Source of the DNA: Bradyrhizobiaceae bacterium
GTDB lineage: Bacteria; Pseudomonadota; Alphaproteobacteria; Rhizobiales; Xanthobacteraceae
Assembly: GCA_020544565.1 (NCBI GenBank)
Contig: CP078014.1
Span: 3,040,016 to 3,104,015 of the forward strand
Direction: 5' to 3'
Length of the DNA: 64,000 nt
A program made the translations under genes and the position numbers. The notes beneath the pieces were generated by a model. It ran no database searches. It worked only from the letters and a program-made list of their open reading frames with translations, and was not told the DNA's origin. Below, piece by piece: positions 1 through 9,782 of the stretch (position 1 is the first letter of the stretch; the number at the start of each line of letters is the position of its first letter).

Positions 1-1
1 G

Positions 2-328
2 CGCAAGCAGGTGGTAACGCCCGACGGGGCATGTTGGGGCCAGCCCCGCCCGCGCGTCGACAACACCATGGTCAAGGCGATCGCCCGGGCCCACCGCTGG
101 AAGCGCCTCATGGAAAGCGGCCGATTCGCCTCGCTGACCGAGCTGGCCGAAGCCGAGAAGATCAACCAGTCCTATCTGTGCCGGGTCCTGCGCCTGACCC
201 TGCTGGCCCCGGACATCGTGGAGATGATTCTCGACGGAAGGCAGCCAGCCGGCCTTCAGATGGACGCCCTGCTGAGGCCCTTCCCCAGCGAGTGGATGGC
301 ACAGCGGCAGCACATCCTCGACCGATAA
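2..328 (+). CDS. 3' part of a recombinase-associated conserved protein (5' end outside window)
   Basis: The reading frame is open from the first bases, so the gene begins upstream of the window; a GTG at 11 is an internal codon rather than a convincing start. The visible 108 residues contain a region around residues 45-85 (EKINQSYLCRVLRLTLLAPD) that looks like a helix-turn-helix and is typical of a small alphaproteobacterial protein usually found next to site-specific recombinases or DUF2924 proteins. It is probably DNA-binding. The family is recalled from memory and its function is unknown. It lies 82 bases before the excisionase-like gene, which fits an integrative element flank. Confidence 0.6.
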   Translation, partial: RKQVVTPDGACWGQPRPRVDNTMVKAIARAHRWKRLMESGRFASLTELAEAEKINQSYLCRVLRLTLLAPDIVEMILDGRQPAGLQMDALLRPFPSEWMAQRQHILDR

Positions 329-410
329 TTGCCTCCTCGAAGCCGCTTTCTCTGGCGCCTCCCGGCAATGTCTGGCATCCTTTACCATCGATTCCATGAG
401 GGGCCGGTCC

Positions 411-659
411 ATGCCGGACGAGATTCTGACGCTGCCGGAGGTGGCCCAATTGCTCAAGGTCGCCGAAAAGACCGTCTACACGATGGCCCAACGCGGGGAG
501 ATCCCGGCGTTCAAGGTGCGTGGGCAATGGCGATTCAAGCGCCTGGACCTCGACCAATGGATTGAGCATCAGAAGGCCTCTCATCACGACAGTCCGATAC
601 CCTCGCCATCTGACTCGGGCGACGCCTCCAAGAAGCGACGGAGGCCTGATGATCACTGA
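411..659 (+). CDS. Excisionase/MerR-type helix-turn-helix DNA-binding protein
   Basis: This 82-residue protein has a single HTH_17 (excisionase) domain at about residues 5-52: LTLPEVAQLLKVAEKTVY, then AFKVRGQWRFKRLDLDQWIE. Such proteins bind DNA as excisionases or as small regulators. The ATG at 411 is preferred over the one at 396 because GAGGGG at 398-403 is well spaced for it. The last 11 bases overlap the start of the SNF2 helicase gene at 649, so the two are probably co-transcribed and translationally coupled. That suggests a regulator of the following restriction operon rather than an orphan excisionase, although an excision role is not excluded. Confidence 0.75.
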   Translation: MPDEILTLPEVAQLLKVAEKTVYTMAQRGEIPAFKVRGQWRFKRLDLDQWIEHQKASHHDSPIPSPSDSGDASKKRRRPDDH

Positions 660-3510
660 TTATCACGCGAAATATTTCGCGCACGAACTGACCAAAAGAT
701 GCGCTCCGGACAGCGTCGAGAAGCTTGCAGGGGCCGTTGCCGGTGCGCAGGTTGATCTCAATCCGCATCAGGTGGACGCAGCCCTCTTCGCGTTCTCATC
801 TCCTCTCTCCAAAGGCGCATTGCTCGCTGATGAAGTGGGGCTCGGAAAAACGATCGAGGCTGGCCTCGTCATCTCTCAGAGGTGGGCAGAGCGTAAGCGC
901 CGGATCCTGATCATCACGCCCTCCAATCTGCGCAAGCAATGGCATCAGGAACTCAGCGAGAAATTTTTCCTGCCGTGCCTGATCCTCGAGTCTCGCTCGT
1001 ATAATGAGGCCATCAAAGCCGGATCATTCCGCCCTTTCGATGCGGCCGACTCGATCGTCATTTGCTCGTACCAGTTTGCCCGGAACAAGGCTGCAGACGT
1101 CCATGCCATGCCGTGGGATCTTGTAGTGATCGACGAAGCTCACAGGCTGAGGAACGTCTACAAGCCGTCGAATGTAATCGCGAACACGCTCAAGCGAGCG
1201 CTGGAGCACAAGCAGAAACTGCTTCTGACCGCGACGCCCCTTCAGAACACTCTCCTTGAACTCTACGGCCTCGTGAGTTTTATCGATGAGCATACGTTTG
1301 GGGATCTGAAGAGCTTTCGGGAACAGTTCGCCAACCTCAGTCGAGAACGGACGTTCCACGTCCTTCGTGAGCGGCTGAAACCGATTTGTCATCGCACATT
1401 GCGCCGGCAGGTGACCGCCTACATTCCCTACACGCGCCGTTTACCGATCGTCGAGGAATTCACGCCTGCCGAAGGCGAGGATCGGCTGTATCAGCTGGTC
1501 TCGGATTACCTTAGACGCGACAACCTTCAGGCTTTGCCGTCGGGTCAGCGGTCTCTGATGACGTTGGTCCTGCGCAAATTGCTCGCGTCTTCAACGTTCG
1601 CTATCGCGGGCGCTCTATCGTCAATTTCTGCCCGATTGCAGGAAAAGCTGCGCAAGCACGAGGCCGCGACTTCCCTCGAAGACGACCTCGGTGAGGATTA
1701 CGAAGCGCTCGACGCCACGGCAGAGGAATGGACCGACGAAGAAGAGCTCGAACCCCTGACAGAGGCAGACCGCAAGGCGATCGAGGCGGAAATTGCCGAC
1801 CTCGACGAGTTCGCCAGGCTCGCCACATCCATCGAGCACAATGCCAAGGGCCTGGCGTTGCTGAAGGCGCTAGGTGTCGCCTTCGCAAAAGCCGAAGAGC
1901 TCGGGGCGGCGCAGAAGGCCATCATCTTCACGGAATCGCGCCGCACTCAAGCCTATCTGCTGCGGGTCCTGGCAGATAGCCCGTATGCGGACGGTATCGT
2001 CCTCTTCAACGGCACGAACACCGATCAGCGTTCCAGAGAGATATACGCGCGCTGGATCGAGAGACATAAGGGTTCCGACCGGGTCACCGGATCACGAACG
2101 GCCGACATGCGGTCCGCTCTCGTGGATTATTTCCGCGAGGAGGGGCGTATCATGATCGCGACCGAAGCGGGCGCCGAAGGCATCAACCTGCAATTCTGCT
2201 CGCTGGTCGTGAACTACGACCTGCCCTGGAATCCGCAGCGGGTGGAGCAGCGTATTGGGCGTTGTCACCGCTACGGTCAGAAGCATGACGTCGTTGTGGT
2301 GAATTTTATCAATCGGCGGAACGAGGCTGATCAGCGCGTCTATCAGCTACTCTCCGAAAAGTTCAAGTTGTTTGAAGGCGTATTCGGAGCCAGCGATGAG
2401 GTTCTGGGCGTCATCGAGTCGGGGGTCGACTTCGAGAAGCGCATTGCCGCCATTTATCAGCAATGCCGCCAGACCGATGAGATCCGAACCGCCTTCGATC
2501 AGCTGCAGCTGGAACTAAGCCTCGAAATCAATGAGGCGATGAGCCAGACGAGGCAGAAGCTCCTGGAGAACTTCGACGACGAAGTTCGCGAGAAGCTGAA
2601 GGTGCGTGACGAGGATGCGAAGGTCTACCTGGACCGCTTCGAGCAGCTGCTGATGCGTGTGACCAGCCACGAGCTCAACGGCGTGGCCGACTTCCACAAC
2701 ACGTCCTCGTTCACGCTCGCCGAGCGGCCGCCATGGGCAAACGGCAAGGAAATCCCACTCGGCCTTTATGAACTGCCGCGCCGTTCCGGCGAGGCGCACC
2801 TTTACCGGGTCAATCATCCGCTTGGTTCAGCCGTGGTGGCGCGGGCACAGAGCCGCGACTTGCCGCCTGCCGAGATCACGTTCGATTACTCCAACCACTC
2901 CGGCAAGATTAGCATTCTGGAACCTTTCAGCGGGCAGGCTGGATGGCTCAAGGCGTGCGTACTTACGATCGAGGCCCTCGATCAAGCCGAAGATCACATT
3001 CTTTTGGCCGCCGAGACAGACGATGGAGAAGGCTTGAGCGCAGAAGCATGCGAGCGCCTCCTCACTCTCAATGGGCACAACAAAGCGCCGATCGACGTTC
3101 CTGCAGAGCCGATCACGCGGCTGGACGCCACGGTCCGCGAGCAGCAGCGCCTGATCCAGCGCGCCGTCTCGGAGCGGAATGCACGCTTCTTCGAGCTGGA
3201 AGCGGACAAGCTCGACGGCTGGGCCGACGACCTCAAGGTGGGCCTGGAGCGGGAGATCAAGGAGATCGATCGGCAGATCAAGGAGGCGCGACGGGCCGCG
3301 ACCGCGGCCCTGACTCTGGAAGAAAAGCTGACCGGCCAGAAGCAGATCAAGTCACTTGAAGCGCTTCGTAATCAGAAGCGCCGGTCGCTGTTTGACGCGC
3401 AGGACGAGATCGACAAGCAGCGGTCCGAACTCATCGCCCAGATCGAGGGAAAGTTGGAGCAGAAGGTCGATCTCGCTCCGCTTTTCACGATTCGCTGGCG
3501 CCTTCACTGA
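649..3510 (+). CDS. SNF2-family helicase of a composite restriction operon
   Basis: This 953-residue superfamily 2 (SNF2/RapA-like) ATPase is predicted to translocate on double-stranded DNA. Visible motifs are Walker A LADEVGLGKT (about 59-68), DEAH (162-165), TATP (194-197), a long acidic insertion between the two RecA lobes, GAEGINLQF (about 508) and the motif VI region RIGRCHRYGQ (about 536). The C-terminal 100 residues are a charged coiled coil. The ATG at 649 is chosen for GGAGG at 640-644 and for homology beginning MITDYHAKYF. It is the first large gene of a tight operon with AIPR, methyltransferase, Res-like and Mrr genes. DrmD of DISARM is a comparable SNF2 protein, but the DISARM core genes drmA, drmB and drmC are absent. 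Confidence 0.88.
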   Translation: MITDYHAKYFAHELTKRCAPDSVEKLAGAVAGAQVDLNPHQVDAALFAFSSPLSKGALLADEVGLGKTIEAGLVISQRWAERKRRILIITPSNLRKQWHQELSEKFFLPCLILESRSYNEAIKAGSFRPFDAADSIVICSYQFARNKAADVHAMPWDLVVIDEAHRLRNVYKPSNVIANTLKRALEHKQKLLLTATPLQNTLLELYGLVSFIDEHTFGDLKSFREQFANLSRERTFHVLRERLKPICHRTLRRQVTAYIPYTRRLPIVEEFTPAEGEDRLYQLVSDYLRRDNLQALPSGQRSLMTLVLRKLLASSTFAIAGALSSISARLQEKLRKHEAATSLEDDLGEDYEALDATAEEWTDEEELEPLTEADRKAIEAEIADLDEFARLATSIEHNAKGLALLKALGVAFAKAEELGAAQKAIIFTESRRTQAYLLRVLADSPYADGIVLFNGTNTDQRSREIYARWIERHKGSDRVTGSRTADMRSALVDYFREEGRIMIATEAGAEGINLQFCSLVVNYDLPWNPQRVEQRIGRCHRYGQKHDVVVVNFINRRNEADQRVYQLLSEKFKLFEGVFGASDEVLGVIESGVDFEKRIAAIYQQCRQTDEIRTAFDQLQLELSLEINEAMSQTRQKLLENFDDEVREKLKVRDEDAKVYLDRFEQLLMRVTSHELNGVADFHNTSSFTLAERPPWANGKEIPLGLYELPRRSGEAHLYRVNHPLGSAVVARAQSRDLPPAEITFDYSNHSGKISILEPFSGQAGWLKACVLTIEALDQAEDHILLAAETDDGEGLSAEACERLLTLNGHNKAPIDVPAEPITRLDATVREQQRLIQRAVSERNARFFELEADKLDGWADDLKVGLEREIKEIDRQIKEARRAATAALTLEEKLTGQKQIKSLEALRNQKRRSLFDAQDEIDKQRSELIAQIEGKLEQKVDLAPLFTIRWRLH

Positions 3511-3526
3511 CGGAGAGATGCAGACC

Positions 3527-5329
3527 ATGGCTCCGCTCAGCGCAGATTATTTGGCTCTTCTGGAAACAGCCCTCACACGGGATTTCGTGCCGCATCTCCC
3601 CCCTTTGCAGGATCAGACAAAGCCGGCCGATCAGCAGACCAAGAAGAACCTATCGCGCGCCTTCAGCGCATTCGCGCTTCATAAGCTGTGCGAAATTTCT
3701 CCGAAGGATGCTGCAGCGGCTGTCGTCGATGATTTCGACGATTTCGGCATCGACGCGATTTACTACCAGGGCAGTTCGGAAACACTTTTCCTTGTCCAGG
3801 GCAAATTGAAGGCCTCGGAAACCTTCCGCCAGGACGAGGCCAATGCGTTTTGCCAGGGTGCGAGACGGCTGATCAAGCAGGATTTCACCGGCTTCAACGG
3901 GCACGTCACGAACAGGCAGGCCGAGATCGAGGGGGCGCTGGAGGCCTGCTCGCATATTCAACTGGTCATCGCCCATACCGGCGCCGGAATCAGCAACCAC
4001 GCCGAAACTGCGATCAACGACCTCCTGAACGACGAAGATCACGGCGAGGAGCGCCTAAAAAAGGCGGCCGTCGACTATGGCTCGGACCGGGTTGCGGCGG
4101 ATCTCCAGGCGGGTCAGGCTTATCCGCGGGTGGACGCAAATCTGACGTTGCACGATTGGGCGTCCTCCATGGCCCCCCGCAAGACCTACTTCGGCATGGT
4201 GAAGGTCGCCGATCTGGTCGGCCTACACGATAAGCACGGCAGGGCGCTCTATGCCAAGAACATCAGGGTGTTTCTTGGTCAGACCACGGAGGTGAACCGC
4301 TCAATCCGGGAAACGCTCGCTACCAATCCCGGCGACTTCATGTACCTGAACAACGGCGTGACCGCCCTGTGCGAGCAGATCGACCCGAAGAACGGCACCC
4401 GAGACAAGAAGAAGTTCAAGGTGACAGGTCTCTCCGTGATCAACGGCGCACAAACCATCGCGTCATCGGCTCGCTATGCGGCGGAAAACAAAACGGCCGA
4501 CATCTCAGCCGCCTCTGTCCTGGTCACGCTGATCAAATCTGATTCCGACGAGGCGTTCGGTAAAGCCGTCACCCGGGCTCGCAACCACCAGAATCCCGTT
4601 CTCCTCGCCAATTTCGCGGCCCTGGACGATCAGCAGGAACGGCTGCGGCGTGAACTCGCCTATCTCGATATCCACTACGCCTACAAGGCGGAGGGGCCCG
4701 ATAATGCGCAGGACCCGAAGCGCATCCGCATCGACGAGGCGGCGCAGGCGTTGGCGCTTCTCCAGCCGGACCCTCGATATGTCGTTTGGCTGAAGAAGGA
4801 ACCGGCCCAGCTTCTCGATACCGAGTCCGTCGCCTACCAGAATCTCTTTCGAGCAGGCCTGACGGGCATCGAACTGGCGAACGCGGTCCGGGCGCTCCGC
4901 TATATTCAATCTAGAATGCTGGTCGAGGCCGTCGTCGCCAATGGTCCCGAACGGCTCACCTACAAACACGGAGCCTACGCGCTCGGATTCATTCTGGTGA
5001 AGCGCATCAGGCAGGCCATCTCTGGAGCCGCACTCGTTGACGAAGCGAAGCTGAAGGCCGAACTTGGCGCGCCATTCGACGCCGCCCGCCAAACACTTTG
5101 GGGAACCGTCCAGCCCAAGACCGCGCTGAAAGGCCCCCTGGCCATCTTCCGCAACCAGACCGATGCGGTGCCGCTCCTTCGGGACGCGATGATCGCCCAC
5201 TACAACCTCGGCGCCGATCCAGCGATTGGGCCACTTCAGGCGAAGGTCACCGCCGGCGAGCCATACCCTCAAAAAGCCCTTTTCGACTTTCTGTCGGCGA
5301 AGGCGCCGCAGATCGGGAATATCACATGA
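3527..5329 (+). CDS. AIPR (abortive infection phage resistance) family protein
   Basis: This 600-residue protein carries the AIPR signatures MYLNNGVTALC (about residue 271) and VINGAQTIAS (about 304), matching PF10592. The N-terminus has a restriction-endonuclease-like pattern: D76 in DFGIDA, then LFLVQGKLK with Q91 and K93. It may therefore be a nuclease whose acidic residue is replaced by Gln, as in some Mrr-like enzymes. The ATG at 3527 is preferred over 3518 because GGAGAG at 3512-3517 would touch the upstream ATG. The gene follows the SNF2 stop by 16 bases and its stop overlaps the methyltransferase start as ATGA. The AIPR family name is established; its role in this operon is inferred. 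Confidence 0.85.
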   Translation: MAPLSADYLALLETALTRDFVPHLPPLQDQTKPADQQTKKNLSRAFSAFALHKLCEISPKDAAAAVVDDFDDFGIDAIYYQGSSETLFLVQGKLKASETFRQDEANAFCQGARRLIKQDFTGFNGHVTNRQAEIEGALEACSHIQLVIAHTGAGISNHAETAINDLLNDEDHGEERLKKAAVDYGSDRVAADLQAGQAYPRVDANLTLHDWASSMAPRKTYFGMVKVADLVGLHDKHGRALYAKNIRVFLGQTTEVNRSIRETLATNPGDFMYLNNGVTALCEQIDPKNGTRDKKKFKVTGLSVINGAQTIASSARYAAENKTADISAASVLVTLIKSDSDEAFGKAVTRARNHQNPVLLANFAALDDQQERLRRELAYLDIHYAYKAEGPDNAQDPKRIRIDEAAQALALLQPDPRYVVWLKKEPAQLLDTESVAYQNLFRAGLTGIELANAVRALRYIQSRMLVEAVVANGPERLTYKHGAYALGFILVKRIRQAISGAALVDEAKLKAELGAPFDAARQTLWGTVQPKTALKGPLAIFRNQTDAVPLLRDAMIAHYNLGADPAIGPLQAKVTAGEPYPQKALFDFLSAKAPQIGNIT

Positions 5330-7095
5330 GTAAGAAACAAAAACTCGAACTGACATGGGTGGGCAAGGCGAACCGGCCGCGGCTGGAGCCGCGCATCCTG
5401 CTCGAAGATCCCGAGAAATCCTATCATGCCTCGCACCGGATCGGTGAGAGCGATATCTTCGACAACCGGCTGATCCATGGCGATAACCTGCTCGCGCTGA
5501 AGGCGCTGGAGCAGGAGTTCGCTGGCAAGATCAAGTGCATCTATATAGATCCGCCTTTCAATACACAGCAAGCATTTGACCACTATGAGGACGGCCTGGA
5601 GCATTCTCTTTGGCTAAGCTTGATGCGTGACCGGATTGAGCTCCTGCACCGCCTTATGACTCAAGATGGGACTCTTTTTGTCCACATAGACGACAACGAA
5701 ATCGGTTACCTGATTGTGTTGATCGATGAAATATTCGGTCGCCAGAATCGTGTTTCTATAATTACGTTCAAGCAGGGAGCTGCTACCGGCCACAAGGCAA
5801 TCAACCCGGGTGTCGTTAATACATCAAATTTTATCCTAATATACGCGAAGGATAAATCGAGCTGGTCTCCAAACCGCGTATTTACCAGCAGGGCGGAGCG
5901 AGATCGTCGCTACGGGCAGTTCATCCTGAACGTCGACGAAGATTTTTCGAGATGGCGATTTTCAACTTTGGCGGCGGCGTTTGCTCAACACCTTGGCCTT
6001 CCAGAAAAGGGGCTCAAGAAGGCGCTCGGCGCTGAATTCGAGGACCGTATCTCGAAGTTCGTGCACGACAATCCGAACCGCGTCGTTCGCTTGGCTCGCC
6101 CTGATTACAAATCCGTCAGCCAGGATGCACGGAGCATGATTGATCACTCAAAAATGCATCCAGATCGCGTTCATCTTTTAAAGAGAAATGGCTTTTCGCC
6201 AATGTATTTCGTACGCGGTGAGCGGATACTATTTTACGCCGACAAGCTAAAGGAAATTGATGGAGAGCTGGTCGCTGGAGAGCCCCTTACTAGCATCTGG
6301 GATGATCTATTATCGAATAACCTGCATAACGAAGGAGGAGTGAGCTTTCCTAAAGGTAAGAAGCCCGAAAATCTAATTAAGCGCTGTTTAGATCTTTGCA
6401 CAGAACCGAATGATTGGGTCCTCGACTCGTTCGCCGGGTCTGGAACTACCGGCGCGACTGCGCACAAGATGAAGCGCCGCTGGATCATGATTGAATTACA
6501 GGAGCAATGCGACACGCATATCCTTCCGCGGCTCCGACGGGTTGTCGACGGAACCGATCACAGCGGCGTATCGAAGGGCGCTAACTGGCAGGGCGGCGGC
6601 GGCTTCCGTTACTTCAAGCTGGCGCCATCGCTGCTCGAAACCGACAAATGGGGCCGCGAGGTCATCAGCAAGGCCTACAACGCTGAAATGCTGGCCGAAG
6701 CCCTGTGCAAGCTGGAGGGCTTCACCTACGCGCCGAGCGACGCCGTCTATTGGCAGCACGGCCATTCTACCGAGCGCGATTTCATCTATGTGACGACCCA
6801 GACACTCGGCGTCGAGCAACTCCAGCAATTGAGCGAGGAGGTCGGGCCGGATCAGACGCTCCTCGTCCTTTGCTCGGCTTTCCGCGGCAACGTCGATCGC
6901 TGGCCCAACCTGACCGTGAAGAAGATTCCCAACCACATTCGCGCGCGCTGCGAGTGGGGGCATGACGATTACAGCCTGAACGTCGAGAACCTGCCGAAGG
7001 CGCCGCCGAAACCTGCGGCCGACGAGAGTGCGCCGAGCACGGTGAAATCGAAGCAGCCCGACCTGTTCGGCGCGAATACGGGGGGCAGCAAATGA
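5326..7095 (+). CDS. Type III-like (beta-class) DNA N6-adenine or N4-cytosine methyltransferase (Mod)
   Basis: This 589-residue SAM-dependent methyltransferase has the catalytic motif DPPFN at residues 75-79 and the SAM-binding motif FAGSGTT at 369-375, giving the beta-class order (DPPx before FxGxG) typical of type III Mod subunits. DPPF is usual for adenine N6 methylation. Residues about 80-390, between the motifs, should hold target recognition; the DNA for them is clearly less GC-rich than its surroundings, as expected for an exchanged recognition domain. The start overlaps the AIPR stop (ATGA at 5326) and the stop overlaps the Res-like gene (ATGA at 7092). It probably protects host DNA and sets the specificity of the complex. 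Confidence 0.9.
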   Translation: MSKKQKLELTWVGKANRPRLEPRILLEDPEKSYHASHRIGESDIFDNRLIHGDNLLALKALEQEFAGKIKCIYIDPPFNTQQAFDHYEDGLEHSLWLSLMRDRIELLHRLMTQDGTLFVHIDDNEIGYLIVLIDEIFGRQNRVSIITFKQGAATGHKAINPGVVNTSNFILIYAKDKSSWSPNRVFTSRAERDRRYGQFILNVDEDFSRWRFSTLAAAFAQHLGLPEKGLKKALGAEFEDRISKFVHDNPNRVVRLARPDYKSVSQDARSMIDHSKMHPDRVHLLKRNGFSPMYFVRGERILFYADKLKEIDGELVAGEPLTSIWDDLLSNNLHNEGGVSFPKGKKPENLIKRCLDLCTEPNDWVLDSFAGSGTTGATAHKMKRRWIMIELQEQCDTHILPRLRRVVDGTDHSGVSKGANWQGGGGFRYFKLAPSLLETDKWGREVISKAYNAEMLAEALCKLEGFTYAPSDAVYWQHGHSTERDFIYVTTQTLGVEQLQQLSEEVGPDQTLLVLCSAFRGNVDRWPNLTVKKIPNHIRARCEWGHDDYSLNVENLPKAPPKPAADESAPSTVKSKQPDLFGANTGGSK

Positions 7096-9782
7096 ACCGT
7101 CATGTGAACTCCATCGCCGGCCGCCTCAGCCTGCGTCCCCCGCAGCGGCAGTCTCTTGAAATCCTGGACCGGATCACGGAGATCGTGCCGCCCCGTAAAG
7201 GCGCCGATCTGGATGCTGCCCTTGCCGCCATTCAAAGCGAGTTTCCCGGCGTCACGGACTTCGAGCGGGAGTTCCCAAGCCTGTGCTTCGCGCTGGCGAC
7301 GGGCGTTGGCAAGACGCGGCTGATGGGCGCCTTCATCGGCTATCTCCACCTGGCGCATGGGTTGAACAATTTCTTCGTCCTCGCGCCGAACCTGACGATC
7401 TACAAAAAGCTGATCACCGACTTCACGCCCAACACCCCGAAATACGTGCTGAAGGGCATCTCGGAGTTCGCCGTAGCCCCACCGGTTATCACCACGGGTG
7501 AAAACTACGAGCGGCAGATCGCGAGCGGCGGTCAGCTTTTCCCCACCACGATCAACATCTTCAACATCTCGAAGATCAACTCCGAGGTTCGGGGCGGGCG
7601 CAGCCCGCGCATCCGCAGCTTTCGCGAGGAGATCGGGGAGAGCTACTTCGACTACCTCTCCGGGCTCGATGATCTCGTGCTGATCATGGACGAGTCGCAT
7701 CGGTATCGCGCCTCGGCCGGCATTCGCGCGATCAACGAGCTGAAGCCCGTTCTCGGACTGGAGCTCACGGCCACGCCCTTCGTCGAGACAAACCGCGGCC
7801 CCAACCCGTTCAAGAACGTCATCTTCGACTATCCGCTCGGCCGCGCCATGGCGGACGGCTTCGTGAAGGAGCCGGCTGTCGTCACCCGGAAGAACTTCAA
7901 CCCGGCCGGCATGTCGATGGAGCAAATCGAGCGCCTGAAGCTCGAAGACGGCGTGCGGCTCCATGAAAGCGTGAAGGTCGAGCTGGAGACCTATGCGCGC
8001 GAAACGATGAACCCGATCGTCAAGCCGTTCCTGCTAGTCATCGCGCGGGACACGACGCACGCGAGCCAGCTGATGCAGCTGATCCAGTCGGATGGCTTCT
8101 TCGAAGGGCGTTATGCGGAGAGGGTGATCCAGGTCGATTCCAGCAAGACCGGCACCGAGGAGGACGAAATGGTCGAGCGGTTGCTCCGTGTCGAGTTGAC
8201 GTCCGAACCGACCGAGATCGTCATCCACGTCAACATGCTGAAGGAAGGCTGGGACGTCACCAACCTCTACACGATCGTGCCGCTCCGCGCGGCGAACGCG
8301 CGCACGCTGATCGAGCAGTCTATCGGTCGTGGTCTTCGGCTTCCCTATGGCAAGCGGACCGGCGTTACGGCTGTGGATCGACTCAACATCGTCGCGCATG
8401 ACCGCTTCCAGGAGATCGTGGAGGAGGCGAACAATCCCAACTCCACGATCCGCCTGCAGCAGGTGATACTCAATCCCGACCAGCTTCAGCAAAAGACGGT
8501 CACGATCGTCTCGCAGCCGCAGCTTGCTGCGAAACTGGGGCTTCAGCCCGAGCATCCGACGGCGACCACTTATGAGTCGGAGCCCAATAGGGCATCGCCG
8601 GTGTTCGGTCCCGAGGAGCAGAGGATTGCCCAGATCACCTACGACGTGATCCGCAGATTCGAAAGCCAGCCCGATAAGCTACCGAGCGTCTCCTATCTTC
8701 AGCAGCCCGATGTCCAGGCCGCGGTGCTGAGGGAGGTGACGACGCAGTATCGCCCGGCCCAGATGGAACTGACCGGCATCACGGAACAGCCCGACCTGGC
8801 GGCGGTCGTGGCGCGCACCACCGAGATTGTCGTTCAGCAAACGATCGACATCCCACGCATTCTGGTGGTGCCGAAGGGCGAGGTGAAATCAGGCTTTAAG
8901 CCCTTCACGCTCGATCTGTCCTCGATCAAGTATCCGGCGCCAGATGACGAGCTATGGATCAGACATTTGCGGACAGAGCAGGTCGACGTGATCGGGCTCG
9001 GTCGAGGCAGCATCGACGAGCAGAGGCTTGAGGATTACGTCGTCAGCGGTCTTATCGACTTCGACGACGTGGCCTATGACGAGCATGCCGATCTTCTTTA
9101 CGATCTCGCGGAGCAGGTCGTCTCTCATCTGTGCTCCTACCTCTCGGCTGATGATGCACGCAAGGTCCTGCGTCTTCATCAGCGCGAGATCGCACGTTTC
9201 GTCCATGCCCAGATGCAGAAGCACTTCTGGCAGGACACGGACGTCGACTATGAGGTCGTCATCACGCGCGGCTTCACCGCGTTGAGGCCCAGCGCCTATA
9301 CGGCCGCGGCGGGCGAGCAGCCGCTGGACTTCCGCACCTCTCCCACCGACAAGAGTAACATGTCGAAGTACCTCTTCGGCGGGTTCAGCCGGTGCCTTTA
9401 CCCGGTTCAGAAATTCCAGTCCGATTCTGAACGCAAACTCGCGGTGATCCTCGAACGCGAGGCGCTGAAGTGGTTCAAGCCAGCCAAGGGGCAGTTCCAG
9501 ATCTATTACAAGTGGGGAGCGGATAATCCCGAGTACCAGCCGGACTTCGTCGCCGAAACCGGAGATCGGATCTTCATGCTGGAGCCCAAGGCGTCGAACC
9601 AGATGACCGACGGCGAAGTGCTGGCCAAGAAGGAAGTCGCTGTCCGATGGTGCCAGCAGGCCAGCGCGCACGCGCGCAATTATGGCGGCAAGCCGTGGAC
9701 CTACGTGCTCATCCCGCACGACGCCATAGCCGAGAACATGACGCTTGAGGGGTTGGCCAAACAGTATGGGGATGGAAAATGA
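7092..9782 (+). CDS. Type III-like restriction enzyme Res subunit (SF2 helicase plus PD-(D/E)XK nuclease)
   Basis: This 896-residue protein has SF2 helicase motifs: Walker A ATGVGKT (about 69-75), DESH (200-203), TATPF (about 227-231) and IGRGLRLP (about 412-419). The C-terminal region shows a PD-(D/E)XK endonuclease pattern: YQPDF near residue 816 followed by MLEPKAS with E-x-K near 831. Together with the adjacent Mod gene this is the layout of a type III restriction enzyme, in which Res hydrolyses ATP and cuts DNA and Mod gives specificity. The start overlaps the Mod stop and the stop overlaps the Mrr start by four bases each, so production is stoichiometrically coupled. Confidence 0.9.
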   Translation: MNRHVNSIAGRLSLRPPQRQSLEILDRITEIVPPRKGADLDAALAAIQSEFPGVTDFEREFPSLCFALATGVGKTRLMGAFIGYLHLAHGLNNFFVLAPNLTIYKKLITDFTPNTPKYVLKGISEFAVAPPVITTGENYERQIASGGQLFPTTINIFNISKINSEVRGGRSPRIRSFREEIGESYFDYLSGLDDLVLIMDESHRYRASAGIRAINELKPVLGLELTATPFVETNRGPNPFKNVIFDYPLGRAMADGFVKEPAVVTRKNFNPAGMSMEQIERLKLEDGVRLHESVKVELETYARETMNPIVKPFLLVIARDTTHASQLMQLIQSDGFFEGRYAERVIQVDSSKTGTEEDEMVERLLRVELTSEPTEIVIHVNMLKEGWDVTNLYTIVPLRAANARTLIEQSIGRGLRLPYGKRTGVTAVDRLNIVAHDRFQEIVEEANNPNSTIRLQQVILNPDQLQQKTVTIVSQPQLAAKLGLQPEHPTATTYESEPNRASPVFGPEEQRIAQITYDVIRRFESQPDKLPSVSYLQQPDVQAAVLREVTTQYRPAQMELTGITEQPDLAAVVARTTEIVVQQTIDIPRILVVPKGEVKSGFKPFTLDLSSIKYPAPDDELWIRHLRTEQVDVIGLGRGSIDEQRLEDYVVSGLIDFDDVAYDEHADLLYDLAEQVVSHLCSYLSADDARKVLRLHQREIARFVHAQMQKHFWQDTDVDYEVVITRGFTALRPSAYTAAAGEQPLDFRTSPTDKSNMSKYLFGGFSRCLYPVQKFQSDSERKLAVILEREALKWFKPAKGQFQIYYKWGADNPEYQPDFVAETGDRIFMLEPKASNQMTDGEVLAKKEVAVRWCQQASAHARNYGGKPWTYVLIPHDAIAENMTLEGLAKQYGDGK

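Noticed and set aside
162..656. A minus-strand 164-codon frame opposite the HTH gene
   Set aside because: It overlaps two better supported genes in antisense and has no family features.
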